Assembly (NCBI RefSeq): GCF_026891035.1
Contig: NZ_JAPTGG010000009.1
Span: forward strand, 152,103 to 216,102
DNA: 64,000 nt
Direction: 5' to 3'
DNA from: Dasania phycosphaerae
GTDB taxonomy: Bacteria; Pseudomonadota; Gammaproteobacteria; Pseudomonadales; Dasaniaceae
Made by a program: the position numbers and the translations under genes. The notes under the pieces are model-generated. The model worked only from the letters and a program-made list of their open reading frames with translations. It searched no databases and had not been told where the DNA came from. This document shows, piece after piece, positions 51,491 to 60,594 of the stretch (position 1 is the stretch's first letter; each line of letters begins with the position of its first letter).

Positions 51491-51506
51491 AGCTAGTAAA
51501 AAAACC

Positions 51507-51538
51507 TTGACCTAGGTGTAACACCTAGCTTGTAAACT
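51507..51538 (+). promoter_or_regulatory. MerR-type promoter/operator of the regulator-ATPase operon
   Basis: A -35 TTGACC (51507-51512) and a -10 TAAACT (51533-51538) are separated by 20 bp, longer than normal, as MerR-family promoters require. The spacer holds a perfect dyad CTAGGTGT-A-ACACCTAG (51512-51528). The regulator ATG is 78 bp downstream of the -10. This is the classical design for metal-induced copper genes. Confidence 0.85.
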
Positions 51539-51615
51539 ATAGGCTATAGATAAAACTCACCCGCAAAAATCGTATATGGGATCCTTGCTGGTGATCTAAC
51601 CTTGGGATAAACATT

Positions 51616-52062
51616 ATGAAAACGGTTACTGAGCTTGCCCGCCAGTTTAAGGTAAGCGCTGACAGCATAAGGCACTACAGCAAACTGGGATTGCTCAAGC
51701 CGCAACGCAATGCACAAAATGCTTACCGGCTGTATGATGGCCAACAAGAGCAGCGTTTACGCTTTGTGCTCTCGGCAAAAAAGTTGGGCTTTAGCTTAAA
51801 AGACATAGAGCAAATTTTAGCGACAGCCACGACGGGTGATACTCCTTGCCCCTTAGTTAGACAGCTTATTGAAAATCGTATAGCGACTATACGAGCCGAA
51901 ATGGCCGAAGCACAAAAACTAATGACGCGTATGGAGGCCGCCTTAGCTAGCTGGTGCGAATTACCTGACCATATACCCTCGGGTGCCAGCATTTGCCACC
52001 TTATTGAAAACAGCGAGCAGCTTAGCCAGCCAATTGATAGTAAAAGTAGCAGCAGAGCTTAG
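51616..52062 (+). CDS. MerR-family metal-responsive regulator
   Basis: The 148-residue protein starts with a MerR helix-turn-helix (TVTELARQFKVSADSIRHYS, KLGLLKPQRNAQNAYRLYD) and a long dimer helix. The C-terminal metal site has Cys at TPCPLV, SWCELP and SICHLIE, a pattern of the Cu/Cd/Zn-type regulators. It is the first gene of an operon with the copper ATPase and the cupredoxin, and the operator lies directly before it, so it should autoregulate. Copper is the likely signal from the neighbours, not from the sequence alone. Confidence 0.9.
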   Translation: MKTVTELARQFKVSADSIRHYSKLGLLKPQRNAQNAYRLYDGQQEQRLRFVLSAKKLGFSLKDIEQILATATTGDTPCPLVRQLIENRIATIRAEMAEAQKLMTRMEAALASWCELPDHIPSGASICHLIENSEQLSQPIDSKSSSRA

Positions 52063-52071
52063 GAGCGAACC

Positions 52072-54333
52072 ATGAGCAGTGTCCCCCAAAAAAATGTTGC
52101 TAAACATACTTCATACTTACAGATTGAAGGTGCCTCCTGTGCGAGTTGCGTAGGAAAAATTGAAGGCGCACTCATGCAGCTGCCAGAGGTAGAGAGCGCT
52201 GCTATGAACTTAGCGCAAAGCACCGTGGCCATTACCGGTGATGCGCCTATAGCAACATTAATTAAAGCCGTTAACGCCGCCGGTTACGAGGCCAAAAGCA
52301 TAGTTGATAGTTCGGATCAGCAGCTGATGGATGATAAAGAACAAGCCGATCAACAATATTTCCAGCGCCTTAAACGCGAGATGTGGCTAGCGCTGGGTTT
52401 GGGTGTGCCACTTATGCTTTACGGCATGTTGGGCGGCGACATGATGGTGGTAACAGACTTACAGCGCGGCCTGTGGTTATTGGTGGGGCTGCTCACCTTG
52501 GCGGTAATGGTATTCGCGGGTAGGCACTTTTATGTAGGCGCATGGAAATCTTTTGCAAACCACAATGCCAATATGGATACCCTAATCGCGTTAGGCACCG
52601 GCACGGCATGGTTGTATTCCATGGTCGTAGCGTTGTTTCCTTTAGCAGTACCCGAAATGGCTAGGCATGTATATTTTGAAGCCACCGCCATGATTATAGG
52701 TTTAATTAATTTAGGCTTGGCCTTAGAGATAAAAGCCCGTGGCCGTACCTCAGAGGCCATTAAACGCTTAATCGGTTTGCAAGCCAAAACCGCACGCTTA
52801 TTGCGCAACGGTGAAGAAGTGGATATTGCCATAGAGCAGATTCAGCAAGGCGATATTTTGCGCGTGCGCCCCGGCGAAAAAATTGCCGTAGATGGCGTGG
52901 TGCAAGAAGGCAGCAGTGCGGTAGATGAATCTATGCTGACTGGCGAACCCATGCCGGTGGCAAAAAACGAAGGTGATGAACTGGCCGCCGGTACGCTTAA
53001 TAAAAGCGGCAGTTTACTTTATAAAGTGACTAGAGTAGGTAAAGAAACTGCTTTAGCGCGCATTATAGAAATGGTAAAACGCGCGCAAAACTCTAAGCCA
53101 CCTATAGGGCGTTTGGCTGATGTGATCGCGGCCTATTTTGTACCGGCCATCATGATTATTGCCGTAGTCAGCGCCTTGCTATGGTTAAACTTTGGGCCCA
53201 GCCCGCAGTTGGCGTTTGCCATAGTCTCCGCTACCACCGTGTTGATTATTGCCTGTCCCTGCGCTTTGGGTTTGGCTACCCCTATGTCAGTGATGGTGGG
53301 TGTAGGCAAGGCTGCCGAAGCCGGAGTATTAATCCGCAACGGCGCGGCTTTGCAAACGGCCTCAAAAATCACCGCCATGGTGTTAGATAAAACCGGCACC
53401 ATTACCCTGGGCCAACCTAAAGTCAGCGGAATTGTTTTGGCGCAGGCCAAAGATGAAAATGAAGTTTTGCAATTAACCGCCAGTTTAGAATCAGGCTCTG
53501 AACACCCCCTAGCCTTATCGATTTTAGCCAGCGCTAAAGAGCGCGGCTTAAGCTTGGCTAGCGTGCAAAACTTTAATGCTATAGCCGGTCATGGTGTGGC
53601 AGGGCAGGTTAATGGCCGCCACTTATTATTGGGCAATGAAAAACTAATGCGTGATAACGGCGTGGCTATAGCCGATTATATTAGCACTGCCCAAACTATG
53701 GCCCAACGCGCAGAAACCCCTATGTATTTTGCGGTAGATCAGCAGTTGGCAGCGATTATCGCCGTAGCCGACCCCATTAAAGAAGAGGCTATTGCCGCCA
53801 TACAACGCCTGCAAAAAAATGGCCTGCGTATAGTGATGCTAACCGGCGACAATCGCGCGACTGCCGCAGCGGTTGCTAAAAAAGTAGGCATTAGCGAATA
53901 CTTTGCCGAAGTTTTACCCCAGCAAAAATCCGCTAAAGTGGCCGAGTTGCAAGCTCAGGGTGAAATTGTAGGCATGACCGGCGATGGCATTAACGATGCC
54001 CCGGCCTTGGCTTTGGCCAATGTGGGTTTTGCTATAGGCACAGGCACCGATGTGGCCATAGAAAGTGCCGATATCACCTTGATGCGCGGTTCCTTACACG
54101 GCTTGGCGGATGCCATAGCCGTGAGTAAGGCGACTTTGCGCAATATTAAACAAAACTTGTTTGGTGCATTTATTTATAACATCGCCGGTGTGCCTATCGC
54201 GGCTGGCATATTATTTCCGTTTACCGGCATGTTATTAAGCCCGGTAATAGCTGGTGCTGCCATGGCCTTTTCATCACTTACCGTGGTAACTAACGCCAAC
54301 CGCTTGCGCTTATTTAACTTGCGCCAACATTAA
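52072..54333 (+). CDS. Copper-exporting P1B-type ATPase
   Basis: This 753-residue heavy-metal pump moves Cu(I) out of the cytoplasm with ATP. The N-terminal metal-binding domain has GASCASC (C23/C26). After the transmembrane part come MLTGEP, the intramembrane CPC (about 395-397, in ACPCALG), the phosphorylated Asp in DKTGTIT (about 439), the HP motif in GSEHPLA and GDGINDAP. CPC with a following N-rich C-terminal part fits Cu+ ATPases. The gene follows the regulator by 9 bp, and the cupredoxin gene follows it by 12 bp. Confidence 0.95.
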   Translation: MSSVPQKNVAKHTSYLQIEGASCASCVGKIEGALMQLPEVESAAMNLAQSTVAITGDAPIATLIKAVNAAGYEAKSIVDSSDQQLMDDKEQADQQYFQRLKREMWLALGLGVPLMLYGMLGGDMMVVTDLQRGLWLLVGLLTLAVMVFAGRHFYVGAWKSFANHNANMDTLIALGTGTAWLYSMVVALFPLAVPEMARHVYFEATAMIIGLINLGLALEIKARGRTSEAIKRLIGLQAKTARLLRNGEEVDIAIEQIQQGDILRVRPGEKIAVDGVVQEGSSAVDESMLTGEPMPVAKNEGDELAAGTLNKSGSLLYKVTRVGKETALARIIEMVKRAQNSKPPIGRLADVIAAYFVPAIMIIAVVSALLWLNFGPSPQLAFAIVSATTVLIIACPCALGLATPMSVMVGVGKAAEAGVLIRNGAALQTASKITAMVLDKTGTITLGQPKVSGIVLAQAKDENEVLQLTASLESGSEHPLALSILASAKERGLSLASVQNFNAIAGHGVAGQVNGRHLLLGNEKLMRDNGVAIADYISTAQTMAQRAETPMYFAVDQQLAAIIAVADPIKEEAIAAIQRLQKNGLRIVMLTGDNRATAAAVAKKVGISEYFAEVLPQQKSAKVAELQAQGEIVGMTGDGINDAPALALANVGFAIGTGTDVAIESADITLMRGSLHGLADAIAVSKATLRNIKQNLFGAFIYNIAGVPIAAGILFPFTGMLLSPVIAGAAMAFSSLTVVTNANRLRLFNLRQH

Positions 54334-54345
54334 GAGGACGCTGAC

Positions 54346-54702
54346 ATGCTAATGATTAACATATTGGGCCTGTTGTGCATTGCACTTATTGTGTGGTGGT
54401 TTTGGTTGTATAAACCTACTGCAGTAGTAGCCGCAGAGCAGGGGCCTTTCACCGTGCTGGTAGCAAACGGCAGCTACCAACCGGCGCGTATACAGTTGCC
54501 CGCAGGGCAGGCCACAACTCTGCGCTTTATACGCAAAGATGCCTCACCCTGCGCAAAAATGCTGGTGTTTAACGATTTAGATATCAGCGCCGAGTTGGCA
54601 CTTAATCAAACTACCGATATTAGTTTACCTGCTATGGCGCCAGGGCATTATGGCTTTAGCTGTCAAATGCAAATGTATAGGGGGGAGCTAATAGTGCAGT
54701 AA
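54346..54702 (+). CDS. Membrane-anchored cupredoxin-domain protein
   Basis: The 118-residue protein starts with a single transmembrane helix (ILGLLCIALIVWWFWLY), then a cupredoxin-like domain. The copper-ligand zone at the C-terminus is GHYGFSCQMQMYRGELIV, with Cys and Met ligands and the family's FTCGMNM-like shape. DASPCAKMLVF carries another Cys. It would hold copper at the periplasmic face and pass it to or from the ATPase. It is the last gene of the operon. Confidence 0.88.
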   Translation: MLMINILGLLCIALIVWWFWLYKPTAVVAAEQGPFTVLVANGSYQPARIQLPAGQATTLRFIRKDASPCAKMLVFNDLDISAELALNQTTDISLPAMAPGHYGFSCQMQMYRGELIVQ

Positions 54703-54881
54703 GGCTGCGTAATAAGCGCACATATCCACACAAGTTATTTTTCAAAAATTTTTAAGGCGCGGTGTTTACAGATTCAGCACTGCGCCCCAATCCCCGTTAT
54801 CGATTATCGTAGCCCTTTATTGCTGATCAGCGAGTATGCATCTATATTCAATAAGTCTCACTGCCTATAAAAAGGGTCGGC

Positions 54882-55640
54882 ATGAAAAATATTGTTAGCA
54901 TTTTAGTTGCTGTTATTGCGGCAGCATACACGCCGTTAGGCTATAGCAAACAGCTATGGTCAGATTTTAGTATTAGTTATTTGCAGGGTAATGATTACCT
55001 CAACCCGTTTGCCGACTACGAGTACAGCAGTAAAGTGGTGACCTTAGAGCATGCCTCGGGCCACACTTGGGGTGGCACGTTTATGTTTATGGATAGGCTA
55101 ACCAGCGATGATGGCAGTGCTGATGAAACCTATGGTGAGATAGGCGCTACTATGAGTATGCCTAAGCTAATGGGTAAGCAGCGCAAAGATAGCTTTATTA
55201 AAGATTATTATCTAACTGCACAGCTTGAGCACCAATCTAAAGATAGAGGCTTTAATAATTACTTGTATGGCCTTGGGGTAAGCCTAACAGTACCTGCAGC
55301 CAAATATTTTAATGTCATTGTTTACCGTAGAAATCAAGATGATTTTGGTATAGGCAAAGAGGACAATAACCAGCTAACAATCACTTGGTGTTTTGATTTT
55401 GCTGAAAACTGGCGTATAGATGGCTTTTGGGATATTACCGATAGCTACGACACTATCTTTGGCGAAGCTAAAGGCGAGTCACATTTTACTCCGCAGATAA
55501 AATATAACCTAGGGCCTGCCATGGGTATGGACACCGGTCGTTTTGATGTGGGTATAGAATATACCTACTGGAAAAATAAATTTGGTGTAGATGGTGCCGA
55601 TCAAAAGTCTGTAGACATGTTAATTAAGTGGCATTTTTAA
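54882..55640 (+). CDS. Tsx/OmpK-family outer-membrane porin
   Basis: The 252-residue protein has a signal peptide (VSILVAVIAAAYTPLGYS), then an outer-membrane beta-barrel with alternating aromatic strands: LWSDFSISYLQGNDYLNPF, YSSKVVTLEHASGHTWG and YTYWKNKFGVDGADQ. It ends with the aromatic MLIKWHF, the usual outer-membrane targeting signal. The Tsx/OmpK family forms nucleoside-specific channels. The nearby phosphoribosyltransferase gene (beyond the repeat array) might hint at nucleoside uptake, but this is inference. Confidence 0.85.
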   Translation: MKNIVSILVAVIAAAYTPLGYSKQLWSDFSISYLQGNDYLNPFADYEYSSKVVTLEHASGHTWGGTFMFMDRLTSDDGSADETYGEIGATMSMPKLMGKQRKDSFIKDYYLTAQLEHQSKDRGFNNYLYGLGVSLTVPAAKYFNVIVYRRNQDDFGIGKEDNNQLTITWCFDFAENWRIDGFWDITDSYDTIFGEAKGESHFTPQIKYNLGPAMGMDTGRFDVGIEYTYWKNKFGVDGADQKSVDMLIKWHF

Positions 55641-55682
55641 ATCATTGCCAGTTGTACGAATGGCTTAAGGTAGGCAGTACCC

Positions 55683-56148
55683 GTTATTCCGGAAAGCGCA
55701 GTTCGCTTATCCGGAATCCACCGATTTTGTTGCTGGCTAGATACCGGGTCGTGGCCCAGTATGACCGTGGTTTGAATTTGACTAGTTTTAAAACACAAAC
55801 TTCACACCCGACCAACGTCATTCAGGAAAGCGCAGTTTGCTTATCCAGAATCTACCGGTTTTAGTTGCTGGCTGGATACTGGGTCGTGGCCTGGTATGAC
55901 CGTGGTTAGAATTTAACTAGTTTCAAAACACAAACTTCACACCCGACCAACGTCATTCCGGAAAGCGCAGTTTGCTTATCCGGAATCTACCGGTTTTAGT
56001 TGCTGGCTGGATACCGGGTCCTGGCCCGGTATGACTGTGGTTAGAATTTAACTAGTATAAAAACACAACCCGCACTCACGATACCCGTCATTCCGGAAAG
56101 TGCAGTTTGCTTATCCGGAATCCACCGGTTTTAGTTGCTGGCTAGATC
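55683..56148. repeat. Tandem array of 135-bp hairpin-bearing repeats (about 3.5 copies)
   Basis: Copies start at 55683, 55817, 55952 and 56087, 134-135 bp apart; the last is about half length. Each full copy has two hairpins. The first is ATTCCGG...CCGGAAT, around the loop AAAGCGCAGTTTGCTTAT. The second is ATACCGGG...CCCGGTAT. Copies differ at a few bases. They fill most of the gap 55641-56207 between the porin and the phosphoribosyltransferase genes. The related single element near 24.7 kb suggests a mobile extragenic palindrome family that has been duplicated here. No gene is inside. Confidence 0.85.
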
Positions 56149-56207
56149 CCAGCCTGTGAGCTCTGCTATTCTGGCTAAAAATCCCCCCAAACTTATGAGC
56201 AACCACT

Positions 56208-56783
56208 GTGCCCAACAAACACTACATCACCGCCCAGCAATTGCTGGATGATTCTTTTCAGCTAGGGCTCAACATCCTCGAGAGTGGCTACATCCCCAAT
56301 TTTATTGTTGCCATATGGCGCGGCGGTACCCCAGTAGGTATAGCCGTGCAAGAGCTGCTGGACTACTGCGGCCACCATGCCGACCATATTGCCATCCGTA
56401 CTTCGCTATATACCGGTATAGAACAGCGTGCCAGCAAGGTGGCGGTGCATGGCCTGGCCTATGTGGTAGAGCGCATGCGCGCCGATGATAAGCTACTGAT
56501 TGTTGATGATGTGCACGACACCGGCCTTAGTGTGCAGCAGGTTGTTAGTGATCTGCGCGAGCAGGGCGGCGCCAATACTCCAGAGATACGCATAGCCATG
56601 CCTTATTACAAGCCCGCTAACAACAAAACCGGTCGCGTCCCTGATTATTATTTGCACGAAACTGAGCAGTGGCTGGTGTTCCCCCATGAGTTGGTGGGGC
56701 TGAGTGCGCAAGAAGTGCTCAGCGATAAACCCGGTATTGCCACGCTGCGCAATAAGCTGCAGGCACTAACGGATCAGCCTTAA
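56208..56783 (+). CDS. Phosphoribosyltransferase, hypoxanthine/purine type
   Basis: The 191-residue protein of the type-I PRTase fold has a PRPP-binding motif LLIVDDVHDTGLS near residue 97-109, and FIVAIWRGGTPVG (PPi loop) near 29. The length and motifs match hypoxanthine-type or small unassigned purine salvage PRTases. The product would form a nucleoside monophosphate from base and PRPP. The start is GTG after the repeat array, without a clear ribosome site, and gltX follows. Confidence 0.87.
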   Translation: MPNKHYITAQQLLDDSFQLGLNILESGYIPNFIVAIWRGGTPVGIAVQELLDYCGHHADHIAIRTSLYTGIEQRASKVAVHGLAYVVERMRADDKLLIVDDVHDTGLSVQQVVSDLREQGGANTPEIRIAMPYYKPANNKTGRVPDYYLHETEQWLVFPHELVGLSAQEVLSDKPGIATLRNKLQALTDQP

Positions 56784-56888
56784 AGCACTTTTTGCTGCTT
56801 TAATAGCCGTTTAAGCCTAGTTTTTTACTGTGCATGGGCGGCTATTCCACTATAATTCGCCCCTTTATTGACTAGCTTTGGAAGACTC

Positions 56889-58382
56889 ATGACCGCTGTT
56901 CGTACTCGTATTGCGCCTTCGCCTACCGGCGACCCACACGTAGGCACTGCCTATGTTGCCCTGTTTAATCTTTGCTTTGCCAAAAAACTAGGCGGCAAAT
57001 TTATACTACGCATAGAAGATACCGACCAAACGCGCTCTACCAGTGAATCTGAGCAAGCTATATTCGACTCATTGCGTTGGATGGGCATAGAGTGGGATGA
57101 AGGCCCAGACGTAGGCGGCGAATACGGCCCTTACCGCCAAAGCGAGCGCCGCGATATTTACGGCCAATATGCCCAAGAGCTAATCGACAAAGGCCACGCC
57201 TTTCGCTGCTACCGCACGCCCGAAGAGTTAGACGAATTACGCGCAGGCTTAAAAGAGCAGGGCATTAACCGCGCCTTAAAACCCTGCGACCTAGCGTTGC
57301 CTGCCAGTGAAGTGGCTGCCCGTGAGGCCGCTAACGCCCCCTATGTAGTGCGCATGAAAGTGCCGGAAGAGGGCCGGGTAGAAGTTAAAGACATGCTGCG
57401 CGGCACCATGGAGCTGGACTGGGCCTTAGTAGATGCGCAAATTTTGCTCAAGTCCGATGGTATGCCCACCTACCACTTAGCCAATGTGGTGGATGATCAC
57501 CTGATGAAAATTACCCACGTACTGCGTGGTGAAGAGTGGATCAACTCCGCCCCCAAACACCAGTTATTATACGAATACTTTGGTTGGGACATGCCCGAGT
57601 TGTGTCACTTACCGCTATTGCGCAACCCTGATAAATCCAAGCTCAGCAAGCGTAAAAACCCCACCAGCATTTTGTATTACCAGCGCATGGGTTATTTACC
57701 CGAAGCCTTATTAAACTACCTGGGCCGTATGGGCTGGTCTATGCCTGACGAGAGCGAAAAGTTCAGCTTAGCGCAAATGTTAGAGCACTTTGATATACAG
57801 CGCGTGAGCTTAGGCGGGCCTATTTTTGACATCGCCAAACTCAGCTGGCTAAACGGCCTGTGGATACGTGAAGACTTAAACGTAGAGCAGTTAGCGCAGC
57901 GCTTGCAGCAGTGGGCGTTTAATAAAGATTACTTAATGCAGATTTTACCTCTGGCGCAGCAGCGCATGGATACCCTTAGTGATTTTGCACCGCTGGCGGC
58001 GTTTTTTGCCTCGGGGCAATTGGCAATTAAGGAGCAAGACTTTGCTGATTGTAAATTACAAGGTGACGAGCTAACCCAAGCCTTGCAGTTTAGCCTGTGG
58101 TCGCTAGAGGCATTGCGCGATTGGCAGCGCGATAACATCTTTGCCACCATGAAAGCCTTGGCCGACAGCATGGGCATTAAGGTTAAAGACTTTTTTGCGC
58201 CACTGTTTATTGCTATATCAGGCAGCACAGCCTCGGTTTCGGTGATAGATGCTATGGCAATATTAGGCCCCGATATGTCACGGGCTCGTATACGGTACGC
58301 GCTTAACACCGTGGCAGGGGAGCTAGGTAAGAAAAAACTGAAAAAGTTGGAAAAGGCCTATAATGCCATTAGCCAAGGCTAA
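56889..58382 (+). CDS. gltX: Glutamyl-tRNA synthetase
   Basis: This class-I synthetase charges tRNA-Glu. The ATP motif HIGH appears as PSPTGDPHVGTAY, and KMSKS as KLSKRKNP. FILRIEDTDQTR is also typical. The 497-residue length from ATG 56889 (MTAVRTRIAPSPTG) is usual; an upstream in-frame start at 56868 is unneeded. GGAAGA precedes the ATG, and a TATAAT box lies at 56851-56856. Confidence 0.97.
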   Translation: MTAVRTRIAPSPTGDPHVGTAYVALFNLCFAKKLGGKFILRIEDTDQTRSTSESEQAIFDSLRWMGIEWDEGPDVGGEYGPYRQSERRDIYGQYAQELIDKGHAFRCYRTPEELDELRAGLKEQGINRALKPCDLALPASEVAAREAANAPYVVRMKVPEEGRVEVKDMLRGTMELDWALVDAQILLKSDGMPTYHLANVVDDHLMKITHVLRGEEWINSAPKHQLLYEYFGWDMPELCHLPLLRNPDKSKLSKRKNPTSILYYQRMGYLPEALLNYLGRMGWSMPDESEKFSLAQMLEHFDIQRVSLGGPIFDIAKLSWLNGLWIREDLNVEQLAQRLQQWAFNKDYLMQILPLAQQRMDTLSDFAPLAAFFASGQLAIKEQDFADCKLQGDELTQALQFSLWSLEALRDWQRDNIFATMKALADSMGIKVKDFFAPLFIAISGSTASVSVIDAMAILGPDMSRARIRYALNTVAGELGKKKLKKLEKAYNAISQG

Positions 58383-58489
58383 TGCTGTAAAAATAGGCAT
58401 ATTCGGTTGATTCGGCTAAACTTAGCGGCAAAATAATAGGGTAGCGGCGCAGGGCCTTACCCATAAAACTGTTTCAACACATAACAAAA

Positions 58490-60358
58490 ATGGAAGATGA
58501 GACAGCATCAATGATGGGGCGCATTGCGTTGAGCAAAAATACCGACACACTGTTAACTAAGCAAACAGCTTTACCAAAATTTGTAAGCAAGCGGCTGCCT
58601 ATGGCGCTGCTAGTAAGTGCATTAGGCTCGCAGGCTGCAGCCTTGGGCTTGGGGGAGTTAAGTTATAGCTCCTATCTAGGGCAGCCCCTAGATGCGCGCA
58701 TAACCTTAATTAGCCCAGAAAAAGACTACGATACCAACGAATTAAAAGTACGCCAGCTCAGTGCTGAGCAAGCCGCCACTATGGGGGTAGAACTGCTTAG
58801 CTATTTTCAGCGCTTTGAAATAGAGCCAGTACTTAACAACGGCCAGCTGTATATTAAGCTGCACTCCGAAGACCCAGTAACCGAGCCCTTTATCAACTTT
58901 TTTATAGAGCTCAAATGGCCGCAAGGTAAGGTCTACAGGGAATATACCCTGCTGCTAGACCCACCCGCCGTAGCGCCAGCGCAGCTAGAGCAAGCTAGCC
59001 CGCAAGCACAACAACGCCCACAAGCGGCTACGCGCGCCAAAGTTAATCCTCGCCCGGCAGCTGCTACGCGCCCAGCGATGAGCTTATCGCAAGACCAATA
59101 CCGGGTGCGCAGCGGCGATAGCCTATCGCGTATCGCGCAGCGCTTAAGCCAGGGCAGCCAATACCATTACAGCGATATCATGAACTGGTTACTAGCCAAT
59201 AACCCGCAGGCGTTTATTAAAGGTGACCCTAATCGCCTAAAAGCCGCAGTGGTGCTTAATTTACCCAACGAGGCCAACTGGTCCACGGTAGCTAAGCCCG
59301 CCCCTAAAACGCTGGCAGAGCCAGCCAAGCCTGCGCAAAGCCCCGTGCGTAAACTGACTCCCTTGCCGGCAACTAAGCAGCAAGCGGTAAGTGTGGCGCA
59401 ACAGCAGCCGCAAGCCGCTGAGCAAAATCTGAGCAGCGAGCCCCGTTTAAGCCTGCAAACCACCGCCACAACGGGGCAAGCAGAGACGGTAAATGACGTG
59501 GCGTTGCTTAACGAAGAGCAGCTGCGTGAGCGCATACGCCGCAGCAAAGAGCAAAACGACCAGCTGCAGCGCGAAAACAAGGCCATAGAGGCACGCTTAA
59601 AGCGTCTAGAGGGCTCTGACTATATAAAATCCCTAGAGCGCCTAGTGCAATTGCGCGAGCAAGAGTTGGCTGAGCTACGTGCCCTAAATCAAAATCAAGA
59701 GCTTCTTAAAAGCACCGCTATGGCAACGGCCAACCAAGCTGCTAGCGGCAACAAAGCCGCCCTTAATATTGACTCTAAGCTAAACCAAAATAAGCCTGCT
59801 GATACAGCAAATAGCGAGCCCGCAGCTGGCCCTAGCCGCTTGTGGTTATGGTTGCTACTACTAGCGGGGGTGGCGGGTAGTGTGTATTTTTTCATCACCT
59901 CGCGCCGCAAACAGCCCGAGTTGAATACAGAAACACCCGAGTTTGACGAAGGCGTAGAGCTGGCCCGCTTGGACGAGGCCCTGGCCAGCCAAGACCAATC
60001 CATAGGCTACGAAAGCGAGCAGGGCGATATTAACTTTAGCTCCCTATTTGACGAGTCTGGCCAGCCCACCGGTGGTGAGCATATAGGCAAATGGCGACCC
60101 GACCCCGAGCTCAGCAAAAAAATACAAGCTAAAACACAAAGCTATGTACCCGAATCGCCCAAGGGCTTTCACGTGGTGCATCATCACGAGCACGACAATG
60201 TCGACGACCTCATCTCCGATGCCTTAGCCTACTGTGCCCAAGGCTATTACGATAAGGCCGAGTCTATGCTAATGGCAGAAGAGGCCACCCGTGGTGCCGA
60301 GTCGCGCATTAGTACCGCTTTAGATTATGTGCGCAATTTAAAACAACAATCTGAATAA
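58490..60358 (+). CDS. FimV-like LysM protein, short form
   Basis: The 622-residue protein resembles FimV/TSP-family polar scaffold proteins. It has a signal sequence (LPMALLVSALGSQAAALG), the FimV N-terminal domain (ELSYSSYLGQPLDARITL, VELLSYFQRFEIEPVL), a LysM-like segment (YRVRSGDSLSRIAQRLS), a Pro/Ala/Gln-rich linker, a coiled coil (about 335-415), one transmembrane helix (LWLWLLLLAGVAGSVYFF) and a cytoplasmic tail with the conserved end DDLISDALAYCAQGYYDKAE. Typical FimV is longer, with a larger acidic TPR region. It promotes type IV pilus assembly and twitching in Pseudomonas; here the role is inferred. Confidence 0.85.
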   Translation: MEDETASMMGRIALSKNTDTLLTKQTALPKFVSKRLPMALLVSALGSQAAALGLGELSYSSYLGQPLDARITLISPEKDYDTNELKVRQLSAEQAATMGVELLSYFQRFEIEPVLNNGQLYIKLHSEDPVTEPFINFFIELKWPQGKVYREYTLLLDPPAVAPAQLEQASPQAQQRPQAATRAKVNPRPAAATRPAMSLSQDQYRVRSGDSLSRIAQRLSQGSQYHYSDIMNWLLANNPQAFIKGDPNRLKAAVVLNLPNEANWSTVAKPAPKTLAEPAKPAQSPVRKLTPLPATKQQAVSVAQQQPQAAEQNLSSEPRLSLQTTATTGQAETVNDVALLNEEQLRERIRRSKEQNDQLQRENKAIEARLKRLEGSDYIKSLERLVQLREQELAELRALNQNQELLKSTAMATANQAASGNKAALNIDSKLNQNKPADTANSEPAAGPSRLWLWLLLLAGVAGSVYFFITSRRKQPELNTETPEFDEGVELARLDEALASQDQSIGYESEQGDINFSSLFDESGQPTGGEHIGKWRPDPELSKKIQAKTQSYVPESPKGFHVVHHHEHDNVDDLISDALAYCAQGYYDKAESMLMAEEATRGAESRISTALDYVRNLKQQSE

Positions 60359-60383
60359 ATTATAAATTTCTTCATGTTTATAG

Positions 60384-60412
60384 TTGACAAAAAAAACCGT
60401 CATCCCCATAAT
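60384..60412 (+). promoter_or_regulatory. Sigma70 promoter of tRNA-Ala
   Basis: TTGACA (60384-60389) and CATAAT (60407-60412) with a 17-bp spacer form a near-consensus promoter. The GCGCACC discriminator after it is GC-rich, as in stable RNA promoters under stringent control. The tRNA starts 14 bases later. Confidence 0.88.
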
Positions 60413-60425
60413 GCGCACCTCTTTC

Positions 60426-60501
60426 GGGGCCTTAGCTCAGCTGGGAGAGCGCAACACTGGCAGTGTTGAGGTCAGCGGTTCGATCCCGCTAGGCTCCACC
60501 A
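60426..60501 (+). tRNA. tRNA-Ala (GGC anticodon)
   Basis: A full cloverleaf of 76 bases with encoded CCA is visible. Acceptor GGGGCCT pairs with AGGCTCC and includes the G3-U70 pair that marks alanine tRNAs. The anticodon stem CAACA/TGTTG carries loop CTGGCAG, anticodon GGC. The T arm reads GCGGTTCGATCCCGC. The 3' end is the probable attachment site of the integrase gene that follows. Confidence 0.97.
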
Positions 60502-60511
60502 AAAATTTCAG

Positions 60512-60545
60512 AACCCTCTTGTAGCCCACAGCTTCAGAGGGTTTT
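60512..60545 (+). terminator. Terminator after tRNA-Ala
   Basis: AACCCTCT (60512-60519) pairs with AGAGGGTT (60536-60543) around a 16-base loop and is followed by TT. It ends the tRNA transcript before the integrase gene. Confidence 0.72.
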
Positions 60546-60594
60546 GTCGTTTCTAAAGACTAGTTTTCTTAGTGTCACACATAATGGCACACAT

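Noticed and set aside
55683..56148. CRISPR array
   Set aside because: The units are 135 bp and follow each other without short repeats and unique spacers, and no cas gene is near.
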